The notes: generated by a model not told the origin, from the letters alone. DNA of 64,000 nucleotides from CAITUY01 sp964611575 (GCA_964611575.1 CAZTAJ010000005.1:11752-75751), one strand, 5' to 3'. Counted from the stretch's first letter, positions 1 to 8,757 are shown. A program made the numbers and translations.

Positions 1-399
1 CGGGCGTTGGCGGACCATCTGCCGGGCGCACAACTGTGTCAGGAAGAACGAGCCTTTCAGGTCGACGTCCATGATGTGATCCCAATCGGCCTCGGTGGTC
101 TCGAGGAAAGGCGTCACGAAATTGACGCCGGCATTGTTGACCAGCCCGTCAATGCGCCGGAACCGTTTCACGGATTCGGCGACCAGGCGCTGCAGGTCCT
201 CCATCCGGCCGACATCGCAGGGTACTGCCAGGGCCTGCCCTCCATGCCGCTCGATCCGCCGTTTGACGACTGCCAATCTGTCGACCGACCGCGCGGCGAG
301 CACCACGTTGGCCCCTTCCTGCGCGCACATCTCGGCGATGGCCGTCCCCAATCCTTTGCTGGCGCCGGTAACGATAATCGTCTTCTTCTTCAATAGCAT
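1..399 (-). CDS. SDR-family oxidoreductase, C terminus cut by window edge
   Basis: Only the first 133 codons are present; the gene runs off the left edge. The N terminus reads as a Rossmann fold with the nucleotide-binding glycine motif TGASKGLG at about residues 9-16, then an NNAG motif (LVNNAG) near residue 88. Both are hallmarks of short-chain dehydrogenases/reductases using NAD(P)H. The start ATG at 399 is preceded by GGGAGA at good spacing. The gene lies 35 bases downstream of the M24 peptidase gene on the same strand, so the two are probably co-transcribed. The catalytic YxxxK motif lies outside the window, so the substrate cannot be judged; a sugar or hydroxy-acid dehydrogenase is plausible from the context. 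Confidence 0.85.
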   Translation of the reverse strand, partial: MLLKKKTIIVTGASKGLGTAIAEMCAQEGANVVLAARSVDRLAVVKRRIERHGGQALAVPCDVGRMEDLQRLVAESVKRFRRIDGLVNNAGVNFVTPFLETTEADWDHIMDVDLKGSFFLTQLCARQMVRQRP

Positions 400-434
400 G
401 GTCGATCTCCCTGTGCGTTGGTTGCGATGTGCCG

Positions 435-1622
435 TTATGACCGAATGAGTTCTGTTCGCGCGGGGCCCAGGATCTCCGCCCCGGTTGCGGTGACGAGGAT
501 GTCGTCCTCGACCCGCATCCCGCCCCACGCCGGAGCATAGGCGCCCGGCTCGACGCTGTGAACCATGCCTTCCTCCAGCACGGTGGCAATGCCGGGCGCG
601 AGGATCGGCACGGGCTCGTGGTAGCGCAGGCCCACGCCGTGGCCCGTGACATGCAGAAACTCCTTGCCGTAGCCGCGGGCCTGCATGATGGTGCGCGCGG
701 CGCGGTCCACTGCACCGGCCGTCACTCCCGGACGTATGGCGGCGATGGCCGCCGCCTGCGCTGCCACAACGGCGTCAAACACCGCTTGTTGGCGGGCCGT
801 GGGTTGGCCGGCCACCTGCACCCGGGTGCGGTCGCTCCAGAACCCATCGGCCACGACGCCCAGTTCCAGCAGGGCGATGTCCCGGTTGCGCAGTTTGCGC
901 AGGCTGCTGATTTCCATGGGCCGATAGCCGACGGCGGTTTCCTGCCGGCCCGTGGCGACCTGGGCGAAGGCCCGCACCCGCCGGGCGCCGCGGTAGCCGG
1001 TGCCCTTGAGCAGGATGGCGCGCTCAACGTGGGCCACCAGTTCGACGCCGCTCAGGCCAACAGCCACCTTGCGGCGGAACGTCTCCAGGCCGAAGGCGGC
1101 GATTTCGCCGGCGATTCGCATCCGCTGTTGTTCGTGTGGCGTCTTGCGGGCGCGCAGTTCATTCAGCAGGGGAGTGGCATCCACGAGGGCCCTGGCTCCG
1201 AAGACCTCCCGCAACAGCCGGCGGGTGGCGGCGGCCGGGATGGCGGATTCCGCCGCGTTCCACGGCGGGGCCACCGCCTCGAAATCGCCTTCATAGCCCA
1301 CCCGGCGCGGCCGGCGACCGCGCAAGGCCGACCGGAGCCGACGCGCGATTTCCTCGTAAGGATTCCCGGATGCCAGGACACCAAAACGAAAGGCATCGCA
1401 CCGGGCCTCCCACAACTCCTGCTCCGCCTCGCGCGAATCGCAATGCGGCACGATGCAAACAGGCCGGCCCACCCGGGGGAACCAGAGCCAGGACCAGCCG
1501 ATTAACGGCCAGTGCCCGCTCAAGAACAGCACATGCTCAGGTAGGCGACAGATCAGGGCGTCCAAATCGTCGCGCTCCATAGCCTGCCTGACGCGCGTGA
1601 GCCGTTCATGATCGATGGGCAT
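435..1622 (-). CDS. M24-family (Xaa-Pro peptidase/creatinase-like) metallopeptidase
   Basis: The protein has 395 residues. An N-terminal creatinase-type domain (MPIDHERLTRVRQAM onward) is followed by the pita-bread fold. In the C-terminal half the usual metal-ligand positions are recognisable: SDRTR (second Asp), TGHGVGLRYHE (His), VEPGAY (Glu) and GGMRVEDD (Glu). The first ligand, normally Asp in a DLG motif, reads as Glu (LLELG), so metal binding may be altered. The ATG at 1622 is chosen over upstream codons because GGAGG sits 7 bases before it. The gene is upstream of the SDR gene. Its likely role is cleavage of proline peptides or a related C-N bond, but the exact substrate is unknown. 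Confidence 0.85.
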   Translation of the reverse strand: MPIDHERLTRVRQAMERDDLDALICRLPEHVLFLSGHWPLIGWSWLWFPRVGRPVCIVPHCDSREAEQELWEARCDAFRFGVLASGNPYEEIARRLRSALRGRRPRRVGYEGDFEAVAPPWNAAESAIPAAATRRLLREVFGARALVDATPLLNELRARKTPHEQQRMRIAGEIAAFGLETFRRKVAVGLSGVELVAHVERAILLKGTGYRGARRVRAFAQVATGRQETAVGYRPMEISSLRKLRNRDIALLELGVVADGFWSDRTRVQVAGQPTARQQAVFDAVVAAQAAAIAAIRPGVTAGAVDRAARTIMQARGYGKEFLHVTGHGVGLRYHEPVPILAPGIATVLEEGMVHSVEPGAYAPAWGGMRVEDDILVTATGAEILGPARTELIRS

Positions 1623-1722
1623 GCAGCACCTCCGTTGTTCCCTGGCCCCATGGCCCCGCCCGTGGCGCAAAGCCTTATTCGAAACCGGGGCAAGACTACC
1701 GTGGTTGCGGAGGGGTCTCAAC

Positions 1723-1750
1723 ATCGGATTCCGATATGGTGCATTACCAT
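1723..1750. promoter_or_regulatory. Two adjacent palindromes in a divergent promoter region
   Basis: Between the divergent M24 peptidase gene and the secreted protein gene at 1785 lie a perfect 13-base palindrome, ATCGGATTCCGAT (1723-1735), and directly after it ATGGT-gcatt-ACCAT (1736-1750). Side-by-side dyads 35-60 bases before a start codon are typical of operators for a dimeric repressor. No regulator gene is adjacent, so the binding protein is unknown. Confidence 0.4.
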
Positions 1751-1784
1751 GGAAATGGGTAAGGTTCGGTAGAGGAGATTCATT

Positions 1785-2678
1785 ATGTCATCCAACAGTA
1801 TTCGCAACGCGGTTATGGCTGCCATGGCGGCGCTGGCACTCACGGCGATGGGCGCCAAAGACAAGGCCAAGGAAATCGATGCAGGGATGTTTTTCACACC
1901 GGCCGCCGGGGTGCTCAACCTTGACGTCGGCACACTGGAAGTGCGGTTCAGCCTGGACTATTCCTTCTCCGACTACCTGAGGCCGGAGTCATCCCAGTGC
2001 ACGCCCTTTTCCTTTCTGCGGACCTTCAACTACAACGACAAGACGGGTGTGCTGCTCCCGAACAGGGAGAAAGAGCCCGTCGTGGGGATCGCGACCGCAC
2101 AGTGGAGGGGGACCCATGCGATTGTGTTCAGCAATAATCGACATTTCAAATGGGTGCATCAGCCTCCCGAGAAGGCGGGACATGTCAGCATTCCCGGCAC
2201 ACGGGAGAAGGGGGCGTTCCTATCGAAAGGCGAATGGCATGCGCTGGCTGTCACCTGGCGGAGTGAAACGAACGGACTTCGTGTCGAAATGTTCCTGGAC
2301 GGGAAATCATGGAGCAAATACACGTTCCCTGACACCGACAGCGAGGTGCGCGCGGTTGGGGAAGGTGATCTGATCGGGATCGGCGGACTGGAACTGTCGC
2401 CGGCGACGGTGCAATCCTACCGCCTTTCGAACCGGGTCAGGACGCCGGAAGAGATGGCGCCGGACAAGCCTTTGAAATCCGATGAGGCCACCACGTTCTT
2501 CCTCGATGGCGAATCGGCGGCGAAGTTCCGGAAACTTGACAGGAAGGATGTGTCCAGAATCGGCGGCGCATTCAGGAGCCTGGGGAAAGCGACCAAGGGT
2601 GTGTTCGTTGGGAACTATCAAGTCGTCAGCACCCCGTCCGGGAAGGCGATTCAGTTCTACAAGAAGCTTTCACGGTAG
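1785..2678 (+). CDS. Secreted concanavalin/laminin-G-like protein of unknown function
   Basis: The protein has 297 residues and a probable signal peptide (about residues 1-24, an alanine-rich hydrophobic stretch ending near MGA). The remainder resembles a LamG/concanavalin-like beta sandwich, with phrases such as GEWHALAVTW followed by VEMFLDGK and later YRLSNRVRTPEEM, a pattern common in sugar-binding secreted proteins of PVC bacteria. No catalytic motif is visible. The ATG at 1785 has AGAGGAG at 1771-1777. The gene precedes the CBM9-SGNH gene on the same strand, but a large palindromic repeat lies between them. Carbohydrate binding is inferred only from the fold-like pattern. Confidence 0.7.
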   Translation: MSSNSIRNAVMAAMAALALTAMGAKDKAKEIDAGMFFTPAAGVLNLDVGTLEVRFSLDYSFSDYLRPESSQCTPFSFLRTFNYNDKTGVLLPNREKEPVVGIATAQWRGTHAIVFSNNRHFKWVHQPPEKAGHVSIPGTREKGAFLSKGEWHALAVTWRSETNGLRVEMFLDGKSWSKYTFPDTDSEVRAVGEGDLIGIGGLELSPATVQSYRLSNRVRTPEEMAPDKPLKSDEATTFFLDGESAAKFRKLDRKDVSRIGGAFRSLGKATKGVFVGNYQVVSTPSGKAIQFYKKLSR

Positions 2679-2684
2679 CAGCCC

Positions 2685-2800
2685 GTTGAAAAACACGGCT
2701 CGCGAGGACGCTCGCCCTCCAAAGACTTAACGGCGGCTCAATTTTATGGAGGGCGAGCGTCCTCGCGAGCCGAGAAGCAGGCGAGAACCACTTTTTCGAC
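2685..2800. repeat. Composite palindromic repeat with perfect 26-bp arms
   Basis: Bases 2696-2721 and 2747-2772 are perfect inverted copies of each other over 26 bases; the arm begins CGGCTCGCGAGGACGCTCGC. The loop is 25 bases. An outer pair, GTTGAAAAA (2685-2693) and TTTTTCGAC (2792-2800), is also inverted with one mismatch. The long loop and lack of a U tract make a simple terminator unlikely. It looks like a dispersed non-autonomous repeat lodged between two genes. Confidence 0.75.
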
Positions 2801-2832
2801 ACTAGAGGGCGTTGTGCGATGGGAGTGAAAAC

Positions 2833-5220
2833 ATGAGATGCTGGGTTCGAAGGTGGGCGTTGTGTGCGGCCCTGTTGGCCGTCGGCATGGTCAGGGACTC
2901 GTACGGGGCGGTGGAATCGCCTGTATTCGACGTGCCACGGCTCGAGAACGTGACGATCGACGGCGACCCGGCGGACTGGGGCGGGCAGGGGTTCCATGTG
3001 GCGCTCCCGGCGGACCCGGACGGGGTGGTGAAACCGCCGGAGGTTCTGGACGGCTCGATGAATCTGGCCTGGGACCCGCAGGGGTTGCTGGTCTTGATCC
3101 GCGTGCGCGCTCACGACTTCACTGAGAGCGGCGACGAGGCGATGTTGTTCAAGGGGGACTGTGTCGAGCTGTACCTGTCGCCCCGCCGCGGATCGAGCAA
3201 CATCGTCCAGATCGTGGTGGCGCCGGGCATGGACCCGAAGCACCCGGCGCTGCGGTGGCATTTCTACGATCAACGCGCCGACACGGCTCTGGCCCGGTTG
3301 CCCGTTGCCTTCGAGGCGGCCCGCACGGTCACGAACGACACGTATGTATTGGAGGCCCGCCTCCCTTGGGCCAGCCTGGCGCTGTCGTCGGAATTGGGCC
3401 GCGAAGTGGCTTTCCAAGCCTTCATCAGCGACTGGGATTCCGAAGGCAAGTCGTTCTACGCGGCCTGGTATCCGGGCCTGGGAATCGGGCGCAGCCCGAC
3501 GTCGATGCATACCCTGCGGCTCGCCGGGGCTGCGTCGCCGCCCGTGTTGGCCGCGGCGCGGGTCTGCGGGCAGGGGGATGGCCGCCTGCGGTTGTATGTC
3601 GTTGGAGAACGCGGGCTGGCGGGCAAGCGCGGGATACTGCGCGCGGGCGACCGGGAACTCGCGTCCGGCGCCTTCGCCCTTCGCGACGGGCGCGCCGAAC
3701 TTCTGACCGTGTTCCCCGCTCCTGACCGCAGGGTTCTTGAGTCCCGTATGGAGGTGACCGTCGATGGCGCCCGGGTGGCGACCGTGGACGGGCCAGTGAT
3801 CCCGCCCCCGGGCCCGGCTTCGAACGAGGCCCTCTTCGGGTCCCGCATCCCGCGCACGATGGCGCTCCTGGCCGCAAGCAATCGCCACCGCCGCAACCCG
3901 GTCCGCATCCTATGTTACGGGCAGTCGATCACACGCGGTCCGTGGATCACGATGCTCGAACAGGACCTGCGGACGCGGTATCCCTGGGCGGAACTCACGC
4001 TCCAGGAAAGGGCCCTCGGCGGGTACTCGGCCGAACGCCTGGTGCGCACGGCCGAGTACGACGTCTACCCATACTGTGCAGACCTGAGCATCTTCCATGT
4101 CTACGGCGGCGAACGGACGGGCGAGCTTGAGCGTCTGATTTCGAACTTCCGGCGCTACACGACGGCCGAGATCATGATCCACACGCATCATCCGACACGC
4201 CCGGATTCCGGGCCGGATTCGGGATCCGACTTCATGCGCTTCCTGGGCCAGAAGTACGGCTGTGAGATCGTGGAGTTGGACGTGGAGTGGCGGCAATACC
4301 TGCTCGACAACGGGCTCGCGCCGTCCGCCATGCTGGCGGACGGGGTGCATTTCAACAGCGAGGGTCATCAGTTGATGGCCATGCTGATGGGGCGCCATTT
4401 CCGGCTGCAGACAGCGGCGCCGCTGCGCGGGTGGTCGGACACGGTGCGCACGTACGAGGCCAAGCGCATGGCCGACGAGGGTGTCGGCGACGAGATCGTG
4501 TTCAGCGGCCAGCCGTGGCCCATGGGGGTGGGGGACAACACGTCCGATCGCCGTTGCGGGGCCGCGATCGGCACTTCGCCCGAGAGCGCGCTTCGGCTGG
4601 CCTTCACGGGCAACCGGGTGGATGTGCTCACGGGGGTGGTGACCGGCCGCGTGGGGTCGGCGCGGATTCTCATCGACGGGCGTCCGCCGAGCGCGGACAC
4701 GCGCCTCTACACCGTCACGCGGCCCGACACGCCGCCGAACGTGTGGTGGCCGGCGATCCGGCGTATCGGATGGAAAACCCCGTGGATCGTTGAGGACTGG
4801 ACGCTGCGGATCCGCGAGATTTCGGCGGATTGCCAGGAGTTCACGTTTGATGTGGAGGGTTCGAAAACGGGACCGGACGGAAACGGCAACAGCCGGGAAC
4901 GGTTTGTGTCGCGCTCCGGCCGGGTCGTGTTGGAACCGCGCGACTTCTCGTTGCGGGAATCGTACACGGTGCTCAAATCCGCCACGCCGGCCGGGTTCGA
5001 GGTTCACTGGTCCGTGGTGCCGAGGTTTGTCGATGTGCTCGCGCCGCCGGCGGTGCCGGATCCGTCGGATCGGAATGCGTCGCTGGACTTTGCCGCGCGG
5101 GTGCATCGGACGATCGTGGCGCACGGACTGGTGAACGGTCCGCACGTGCTCGAGATCGTCCCGAACGGCGACGGACCGGTGCCCATCGAGGAGATCGTGA
5201 TCCACCGGCCGCCGTTGTGA
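2833..5220 (+). CDS. Secreted CBM9-like / SGNH-hydrolase protein, probable carbohydrate esterase
   Basis: The protein has 795 residues. A signal peptide (about 1-26, cleavage near SYGA) precedes a CBM9/DOMON-like sugar-binding domain at about 35-230 (VTIDGDPADW, DCVELYLSP). A GDSL/SGNH hydrolase domain follows at about 350-520: the nucleophile block reads LCYGQSITRG, with Gln in the usual Asp place, followed by a Gly block (ALGGYS) and the Asp-x-x-His block DGVHFNSEGH. A C-terminal beta-rich region completes it. The role is likely deacylation of plant or algal polysaccharide outside the cytoplasm. The ATG at 2833 has GGGAG upstream; an in-frame TTG at 2812 has no ribosome-binding site. The gene faces the convergent AraC gene across a hairpin cluster. 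Confidence 0.82.
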   Translation: MRCWVRRWALCAALLAVGMVRDSYGAVESPVFDVPRLENVTIDGDPADWGGQGFHVALPADPDGVVKPPEVLDGSMNLAWDPQGLLVLIRVRAHDFTESGDEAMLFKGDCVELYLSPRRGSSNIVQIVVAPGMDPKHPALRWHFYDQRADTALARLPVAFEAARTVTNDTYVLEARLPWASLALSSELGREVAFQAFISDWDSEGKSFYAAWYPGLGIGRSPTSMHTLRLAGAASPPVLAAARVCGQGDGRLRLYVVGERGLAGKRGILRAGDRELASGAFALRDGRAELLTVFPAPDRRVLESRMEVTVDGARVATVDGPVIPPPGPASNEALFGSRIPRTMALLAASNRHRRNPVRILCYGQSITRGPWITMLEQDLRTRYPWAELTLQERALGGYSAERLVRTAEYDVYPYCADLSIFHVYGGERTGELERLISNFRRYTTAEIMIHTHHPTRPDSGPDSGSDFMRFLGQKYGCEIVELDVEWRQYLLDNGLAPSAMLADGVHFNSEGHQLMAMLMGRHFRLQTAAPLRGWSDTVRTYEAKRMADEGVGDEIVFSGQPWPMGVGDNTSDRRCGAAIGTSPESALRLAFTGNRVDVLTGVVTGRVGSARILIDGRPPSADTRLYTVTRPDTPPNVWWPAIRRIGWKTPWIVEDWTLRIREISADCQEFTFDVEGSKTGPDGNGNSRERFVSRSGRVVLEPRDFSLRESYTVLKSATPAGFEVHWSVVPRFVDVLAPPAVPDPSDRNASLDFAARVHRTIVAHGLVNGPHVLEIVPNGDGPVPIEEIVIHRPPL

Positions 5221-5223
5221 GGG

Positions 5224-5335
5224 GCGGGGACGCTCCCCGCAACCCGATGGGAGGGCGCGCATGCTGCGCGCCGCGGACGGCGACACGCCGTCCCTCCCAA
5301 CAAGACGCGACGCCAATGCGTCGCATACCCGGACG
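5224..5335. repeat. Nested GC-rich hairpins between convergent genes
   Basis: Three palindromic units stand in a row: GCGGGGA-cgc-TCCCCGC (5224-5240), an element bounded by GGGAGGG (5249-5255) and CCCTCCC (5292-5298) that contains two internal hairpins (GGCGCGCA/TGCGCGCC and GGACGGCG/CGCCGTCC), and GACGC...GCGTC. The cluster fills the gap between convergent genes and could act as a bidirectional transcription barrier. The design of a terminal inverted repeat holding two small hairpins recurs at 11298-11377. Confidence 0.6.
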
Positions 5336-5342
5336 GAACAGT

Positions 5343-6398
5343 CTAATGGGATCGTTGCTTCGCTTGGCGGCGCCGGTAGTGGCCGGGCGCGACGCCGACC
5401 ACGCGTTTGAACAAACGCTGGAAGTGCTCCAACGAACCGAACCCGCAAAGGCCCGCGATGGTCTTGAGTGCGGCCGGCGAACTGGATAGGTGTTCTTTCG
5501 CGGCCTCGATGCGCAGACGGTTGAGGGCGCCGACCACCGTCTCGCCGGTTTCCTCCTTGAACACGCGGGCCAAGTGCTCCTTGGAGACATGGAGCGCGGC
5601 GGCGACATCCTGAAGACTGACCGGTGCCGTGAAACGATGATTCAGGTAGTGGAACGCGCCGCTCACCAACGGCGAGCGTGAGGCGGAAGTTTCGTCATGG
5701 CGGATGTGCGCCGCCAGGGTGGCCACCTGGACCAGTTGTTGAGGGAGCCACTCCATGAACTCGCTATGCGCGTAGGTCGAGAGGACCCGCTGGACCGTCC
5801 GGATGTAGGTGTGGCTCAGCGGGCCGTGAGTGCCGGCCTGGGCCGTTGCCGCCAGGAGCTCCAGTAGTTTACGGCGCAGATCGTTCAGGATCGTGCGGTA
5901 GCGTAATGCCAGCATCTGGCAACAGGTGGTGGCCAGCGGCAGGGCCTGTTCCGGCAGGTGGCGAAGTTCGTGCAGGGTCAACTGAACCAGCCTCTTTTCG
6001 TCATCCGGCGTCAGATAGGTGTGGAATTGCCGATCCACGGCCTGAAGCTCCATCCCGCGCATGTCGATGATCGCTTTCCGCAACGCCTCGACCAGTTCGG
6101 CGGGGCGACGGAACCCGAAGGCCTTGCCGCTGAAACAGGGGGGCGGCGGGCAGGGGACCTCCCGTCCGATCCAGGCGACCAGTCCTTCATGCACCGCGAG
6201 CGCCAGACAAGGGGCCGCGGGGCGGGGTGCCTCCAGATGCCGATGCTGGATGGCCCGGATCTGCGCGGGACACTTGACGCCCAGCCGGGTCGCCAGTTGC
6301 CGACTTAAGGCGTCGTCGTCGCCCGCCCCATTGTAAATGCGGTGAGACAAGTCCGTCGGCAGAGGGAAGGGGTCGGCGCGTGGATCAATATCGGTCAT
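5343..6398 (-). CDS. AraC-family transcriptional regulator
   Basis: The protein has 351 residues. The C-terminal 100 residues form a double helix-turn-helix AraC domain (VSLQDVAAALHVSKEHLARVF, then IAGLCGFGSLEHFQRLFKRV and GHYRRRQ). The N-terminal 240 residues are a sensor domain I do not recognise with certainty; it has several cysteines and histidines (CLALAVHEG, PCPPPPC, TTCCQ) that could suit a PocR-like ligand domain. It is divergent from the beta-galactosidase gene, 80 bases away, and most likely controls it in response to a sugar. The ATG at 6398 is used because the upstream TTG has no support; neither has a clear ribosome-binding site. Confidence 0.85.
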   Translation of the reverse strand: MTDIDPRADPFPLPTDLSHRIYNGAGDDDALSRQLATRLGVKCPAQIRAIQHRHLEAPRPAAPCLALAVHEGLVAWIGREVPCPPPPCFSGKAFGFRRPAELVEALRKAIIDMRGMELQAVDRQFHTYLTPDDEKRLVQLTLHELRHLPEQALPLATTCCQMLALRYRTILNDLRRKLLELLAATAQAGTHGPLSHTYIRTVQRVLSTYAHSEFMEWLPQQLVQVATLAAHIRHDETSASRSPLVSGAFHYLNHRFTAPVSLQDVAAALHVSKEHLARVFKEETGETVVGALNRLRIEAAKEHLSSSPAALKTIAGLCGFGSLEHFQRLFKRVVGVAPGHYRRRQAKQRSH

Positions 6399-6478
6399 AA
6401 GCAAGTCATGATTGCACCATTGAGGCGTCGTGTGTGCAAGCTTATATTGATTCGCGAGACGTGTGCGAGGAGGCCGGC

Positions 6479-8614
6479 ATGAAGACGAAATCGACGATGC
6501 CCGTGACGGTGGAGAATTGTCAGATTCACTACAAGGATCTGCACCTGCCGCTGATCTCGGGCGAGATGCAGTATTGGCGCATCACGCGGGAATACTGGGA
6601 GCCGGTGATCCTGCGCGCCAAGGAAATGGGGTTGCGTGTTCTCTCGTCCTACGTGCCGTGGGTTTACCACGAGATCGCGGAGGGCGTGTACGACTTCGAG
6701 GGCAGGACGTCGCCGCAGCGGGACCTGGTCGGGTTCATCGAATTGCTGAAGCAGCACGGGGTGTATTTCATCGTCCGCCCCGGCCCGTACATCTATGGCA
6801 GCATGCCCAACGGCGGCGTGCCGGACCGGGCGGCGAAGTTCGATCGCCTGGCGCCGGAGTTCCTGGCGATGGCGCGGCACTACATGCAGGCCTTTGCGGA
6901 GATCGTCCGCCCCCACCAACTCACCTGCGGGGGCAATATCATCCTGTGCCAGGCCGACAATGAGCCGTATCCGCCGATCGAAAGCTACGGCACCGAGAGC
7001 GGCTGCTTCGAGCGGGACGGGCTTTTCAAGGACTGGCTGAGGGAAAAGTACGGGCGGGATATCGGGCGACTCAATGCCGCTTGGAACGCCAGCCTCAAGG
7101 ATTTCACCGAGGCCTGCGTCTATTTTCACGAGGTCTGCGTGGACTGCCGGTTGCCCATGGCCGGCCGGTTGTTGAACGATCCGGCGGTCTATCCCCGCTA
7201 TGCCGACACCCACGAGTTCATCGGCTGGTATGCCGCCCGGATTGTGGTCGAGGCCAGGAACTGGTTGCGCGAGGCGGGCATCGACATTCCCGTCTTCTCC
7301 AACGGCTGGTCGCCGACCTACCAGGATTTCAGCAAGTTCTGCGAGGTCTCGGATCTGACCGGCATCGATGTCTACCCGACGCCCTTCTTCGAGGGCCAGG
7401 GTACCGTCGAGGACGACTGGTTCTATAATCTCGATATCCTCAAACTGCAGGAAGCCGATGTCACCCGCGGCAATGTCTGGTCCGCCGAATACCAGGGCGG
7501 CACGTATCCGCCGGAGATGGGGTTTCTGCCCGCGCAGCACTTCCGTTATGCCAACCGCGTGTTCGTGGCCCAGGGGCTCCGCGGCTGGAACTGGTACATC
7601 ATGACCACCCGCGGCAACTGGATGGGCAACCCGATCATGGAGTTCGGCGAGCGCAATTACTCCTTCGCGGCGGTGGCGGCGCAGAATCGCCTGGCGGACG
7701 TGCTGGAACCCTGGAACTGCACGCCGGTGAACGATCTCTCGCTGTTCTGTTACAAACCCCACCGGGTGATCGATCCGGGCGAGTTCAAGGCCTGCTTCGG
7801 CCTGCTGCAGGACGAGAACCTGAGTTTCGACTATTACAACCCGCAGTCGAAGGAGCGGCCGACAACCGACGTGCTGCTTTACACCGGCGGCGACTGGATC
7901 GACGAAGCAACGGAGGCCAGGCTGCTGGCGTTCGTCCGGGGTGGCGGTACCTTGATCGCATTCAATCACTATCCCCGGTGGCGCACGGATATGCGGACCC
8001 GCACGGGCTTCGGCTTTGTCGACCCGGTCGGGGCGCGACCGGTCAACGTGCCGGTGGAGATCCTGCTGGGTGGCAGCCGTTGCACCCTGAAGAACGTCGG
8101 CCACATGGGCAGCAAGATCAACCTGTTCTTCTACCGGGACGTCCCGGGCACACCGGTCAAGGCGCGGCTGTCGCTCAAGGCCAAAGAGGTGTTGCTGGAA
8201 CAGTCGGCGGCGCAGGCACACGAGTTTGTCATGGGGTACATGCTGAACTGCGGCAACGGCCGGATCGTCCACCTGGGCTGCAATCCGTCGCGGGCACTGA
8301 TGGGGGCGGTGATGAAGGACTTGGACATCCCGGCGGCGACCGCCTGCGAGGGCGACCGGGTGCTCACGACGATCCATCGGCATATTTCGGGAAAGCGGAT
8401 CCTTTACGTGACCAATCGCAACGCCCTGCCGCAACTGTGCCGGGTCCGCATTGACCCGCGGCGCAACGAACTGGCGCCGGACGCCCGCTGGCGCGTGACC
8501 GATCCCGACAGTGAGGAAACCCTTGTGATGGGCACGGGTGAACTGCAGACGATGCTGGTGAAGGTCGGCGCGCACGATGTGGCGATTCGTATCATCGAGC
8601 CGCAGACAACCTGA
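6479..8614 (+). CDS. GH35/GH42-like beta-galactosidase
   Basis: The protein has 711 residues and no signal peptide, so it is probably intracellular. The N-terminal TIM barrel follows the GH35/GH42 pattern: GEMQYWRI, then LSSYVPWVYHE, DLVGFIELLK and FIVRPGPYI. The acid/base glutamate lies in QADNEP (E162) and the nucleophile probably in SAEYQGG (E337). After the barrel a GH42-type amidotransferase-like trimerisation domain is suggested by LLYTGGDWID and LLAFVRGGGTLI. The ATG at 6479 has AGGAGG at 6468-6473. It is divergently paired with an AraC regulator. It probably releases terminal galactose, or a related sugar, from imported oligosaccharides; the exact family assignment is uncertain. Confidence 0.85.
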   Translation: MKTKSTMPVTVENCQIHYKDLHLPLISGEMQYWRITREYWEPVILRAKEMGLRVLSSYVPWVYHEIAEGVYDFEGRTSPQRDLVGFIELLKQHGVYFIVRPGPYIYGSMPNGGVPDRAAKFDRLAPEFLAMARHYMQAFAEIVRPHQLTCGGNIILCQADNEPYPPIESYGTESGCFERDGLFKDWLREKYGRDIGRLNAAWNASLKDFTEACVYFHEVCVDCRLPMAGRLLNDPAVYPRYADTHEFIGWYAARIVVEARNWLREAGIDIPVFSNGWSPTYQDFSKFCEVSDLTGIDVYPTPFFEGQGTVEDDWFYNLDILKLQEADVTRGNVWSAEYQGGTYPPEMGFLPAQHFRYANRVFVAQGLRGWNWYIMTTRGNWMGNPIMEFGERNYSFAAVAAQNRLADVLEPWNCTPVNDLSLFCYKPHRVIDPGEFKACFGLLQDENLSFDYYNPQSKERPTTDVLLYTGGDWIDEATEARLLAFVRGGGTLIAFNHYPRWRTDMRTRTGFGFVDPVGARPVNVPVEILLGGSRCTLKNVGHMGSKINLFFYRDVPGTPVKARLSLKAKEVLLEQSAAQAHEFVMGYMLNCGNGRIVHLGCNPSRALMGAVMKDLDIPAATACEGDRVLTTIHRHISGKRILYVTNRNALPQLCRVRIDPRRNELAPDARWRVTDPDSEETLVMGTGELQTMLVKVGAHDVAIRIIEPQTT

Positions 8615-8631
8615 ATGCGAGGGTGCGGCAC

Positions 8632-8757
8632 AGAAGTCAGAGGTCAGAAGTCAGAGGTCAGAAGTCAGAGGTCAGAGGGCAGAGGGCAGAGGGCAGTTGC
8701 GAAGGGTGATGCCGGCGTAAGCCATTCTGAATTCTGGATCCTGAATTCTGACTTCTT
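8632..8757. repeat. Heptamer tandem array in inverted arrangement
   Basis: From about 8632 the sequence is nine back-to-back 7-mers: AGAAGTC and AGAGGTC alternating three times, then AGAGGGC three times. At 8724-8757 there are five more 7-mers in the opposite orientation (ATTCTGA, ATTCTGG, ATCCTGA, ATTCTGA, CTTCTTG). The central AGAAGTCAGA is complementary to TCTGACTTCT in the right arm, so a fold-back structure is possible. The array occupies the 197-base gap before the Fe-S protein gene, and no gene is present in it. Confidence 0.8.

Noticed and set aside
6395..8575. A 726-codon minus-strand frame opposite the beta-galactosidase
   Set aside because: High GC content keeps antisense frames open; the composition is typical of shadow translation and the plus-strand product has clear catalytic motifs. 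Similar long frames opposite 3910-5448, 20996-22801 and 38291-40504 were rejected for the same reason.
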